Positions 4,557-5,760 of a stretch of 5,760 nucleotides of DNA are shown here, piece after piece (within the stretch, counting starts at the first letter, position 1; the number at the start of each line of letters is the position of its first letter). Under the pieces are notes generated by a model. The model was not told where the DNA came from, did no database searches, and saw only the letters and a list, made by a program, of their open reading frames with translations. Where the stretch lies: positions 1 to 5,760 of the forward strand of contig JBGCDD010000224.1 in assembly GCA_045105075.1 (NCBI GenBank), given 5' to 3'. Both the position numbers and the translations under genes were made by a program. The stretch is from JBGCDD01 sp045105075. Lineage in GTDB: Bacteria > Pseudomonadota > Alphaproteobacteria > Rhodobacterales > Rhodobacteraceae.

Positions 4557-5760
4557 ATGCCAATGCCTGACAACAGTTCCAGCCCCTCCTTGCGGTCCGA
4601 ACATCACTACAGTGACCGCGTTGTTGCCTGCTACGGCGACCGCCCGCCCAATGTCTACGGGCTTTTGCGCGACGCTGTTGCGCAACACCCTGAAAACACC
4701 GCGCTGATCTGTGGTGACACGCAGCTGACCTTTGCCGCACTGGAGACCCAGGTTCGCAAAGTGGCCGCAGGTCTTGGCGCGCGAGGTGTCGGGCACGGCG
4801 ACCGCGTTGCAATGCTTTTGGGCAATGGTGTGCCATTTGTGGTTGTCACTTATGCGGCGGCCTATTTGGGGGCGATCACCGTGCCCTTGAACACCCGCGA
4901 TCAGAGGCCCGGCATCCGCCATGCTTTGATCAACTCCGACGCGATGGCGCTGATCGTCGATGCCGAGTTCTGTGAGCTTGTCCCCCCACCTGCTGACACG
5001 CCGAACCTGACAGCACAGCTTTCGGTGGGTCCGGCGGCCGGCTTTGACGCCTATGAGACGCTTTTGCAATGCGCGCCCGCCGAACATCCCGCACAGACCC
5101 CCGAGGATGCTCCGGCGACCATTCTGTACACCTCGGGCACCACAGGCACGCCCAAAGGCGCAATGCTGACCGGCCTCGGAATCGTCCATTCCGCCACGAA
5201 TTTCACGCAAACCATGGCGCTGGGGCCCAACGACAGCACCATTGTCGTGGTGCCGATGAACCACGTGACCGGGTTGGTCGCGGGGATCCATACGATGGTG
5301 CGCTGCGGCGGCTGCATTGTCGTGTTGCGCACTTTCAAGGCAGTAGACTTCCTGGCCTGCGCCGCAGAGCACGCCATGACTTATTCGCTCATGGTGCCTG
5401 CGATGTACAATCTGTGTCTGCATCAGGCCAAACTCGAAGACTACGATTTGTCCGCGTGGCGGGTTGGCGGATACGGCGGTGCGCCGATGCCCGCCGCCAC
5501 GATTGAACGGTTGGCCACGGCCCTGCCCGGTCTGGGCCTGATGAACGCCTATGGCGCCACCGAAACCACGTCTCCTGCCACAATCATGCCCGCTGATCAG
5601 ACCGCAAAACGCCGCCTGTCGGTGGGCCGCCCGGTGCCGGGGGCCGAGATCCGCGTGATGGATGACGCGGGCCGCGAAGTGCCAAGGGGCGAGACCGGAG
5701 AGCTTTGGATACGCGGTGCCATGGTTGTGCCGGGCTACTGGCGCAATCCCGAAGCCGACA
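4557..5760 (+). CDS. AMP-forming acyl-CoA synthetase / CoA ligase (5' part, runs off the window)
   Basis: The first 401 codons of an adenylate-forming enzyme of the ANL superfamily, which activates a carboxylic acid with ATP to an acyl-AMP and then to an acyl-CoA. Visible motifs: P-loop YTSGTTGTPKG (residues 191-201), AYGATETT (331-338) corresponding to the conserved Y-G-x-T-E, VGRPVPGAEIRVMDD, and GELWIRG then GYWRNPEAD, after which the frame leaves the window. The following TGD motif and the C-terminal domain with its catalytic lysine are not seen. The frame is bounded upstream by the regulator's own TGA (4533-4535), which is in the same frame. The ATG at 4557 is taken as start, with ATG 4563 an alternative; neither has a strong ribosome binding site. 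Low similarity to any remembered specific ligase: substrate could be aromatic, medium-chain or other acid. Family assignment is secure. Confidence 0.92.
   Translation, partial: MPMPDNSSSPSLRSEHHYSDRVVACYGDRPPNVYGLLRDAVAQHPENTALICGDTQLTFAALETQVRKVAAGLGARGVGHGDRVAMLLGNGVPFVVVTYAAAYLGAITVPLNTRDQRPGIRHALINSDAMALIVDAEFCELVPPPADTPNLTAQLSVGPAAGFDAYETLLQCAPAEHPAQTPEDAPATILYTSGTTGTPKGAMLTGLGIVHSATNFTQTMALGPNDSTIVVVPMNHVTGLVAGIHTMVRCGGCIVVLRTFKAVDFLACAAEHAMTYSLMVPAMYNLCLHQAKLEDYDLSAWRVGGYGGAPMPAATIERLATALPGLGLMNAYGATETTSPATIMPADQTAKRRLSVGRPVPGAEIRVMDDAGREVPRGETGELWIRGAMVVPGYWRNPEAD

Noticed and set aside
3624..5423. A 599-codon open frame on the minus strand covering the regulator and most of the visible ligase gene.
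   Set aside because: It lies antisense to three genes with clear family motifs, its translation is rich in H, R, G and Q without recognisable domains, and long antisense frames are expected opposite GC-rich coding DNA with strong codon bias.
1..5760. Mobile elements, CRISPR repeats, tRNA/rRNA genes or a riboswitch.
   Set aside because: No transposase-like frame, regularly spaced repeats, tRNA-like cloverleaf or known riboswitch core was seen; nearly all of the window is coding for one operon.

Overview
The window carries one uninterrupted plus-strand gene cluster from a GC-rich proteobacterium. Codon use, the compact spacing and the flavour of the proteins suggest an alphaproteobacterium, most likely Rhodobacterales (Roseobacter-like). 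That assignment is inference from style; no rRNA or other phylogenetic marker is present.

Layout: (1) 1-405, the 3' end of a periplasmic substrate-binding protein of the branched-chain amino acid (HAAT/Liv) ABC family. (2) 406-492, an 87-base gap with a strong GC-rich hairpin that looks like a terminator or mRNA-stabilising element. (3) 493-3759, the complete membrane and motor part of the transporter: permeases LivH-like and LivM-like, then ATPases LivG-like and LivF-like. These genes are joined by TGATG or ATGA stop/start overlaps. (4) 3771-4535, a GntR-family regulator with an FCD ligand-binding domain, 11 bases after the last ATPase gene. (5) 4557-5760, the 5' two thirds or so of an AMP-forming acyl-CoA synthetase, which runs off the right edge. 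No gene on the minus strand is convincing.

How they fit: the binding protein captures a solute in the periplasm. LivH/LivM form the channel and LivG/LivF drive import. The FCD regulator probably senses the solute or its CoA derivative, and the ligase would convert a carboxylic acid to its CoA thioester. Although the transporter belongs to the branched-chain amino acid family, the regulator and ligase suggest that the imported substrate is an organic carboxylate (aromatic, alicyclic, fatty or similar) that is then catabolised. The sequence does not show the identity of the substrate.

I see no exotic system (no CRISPR, phage, transposon, toxin-antitoxin or RNA gene). The points worth a second look are departures from family consensus in LivM, LivG, LivF and the regulator, and two inter-gene hairpins: one after the binding-protein gene and one whose 3' arm abuts the ligase start codon.
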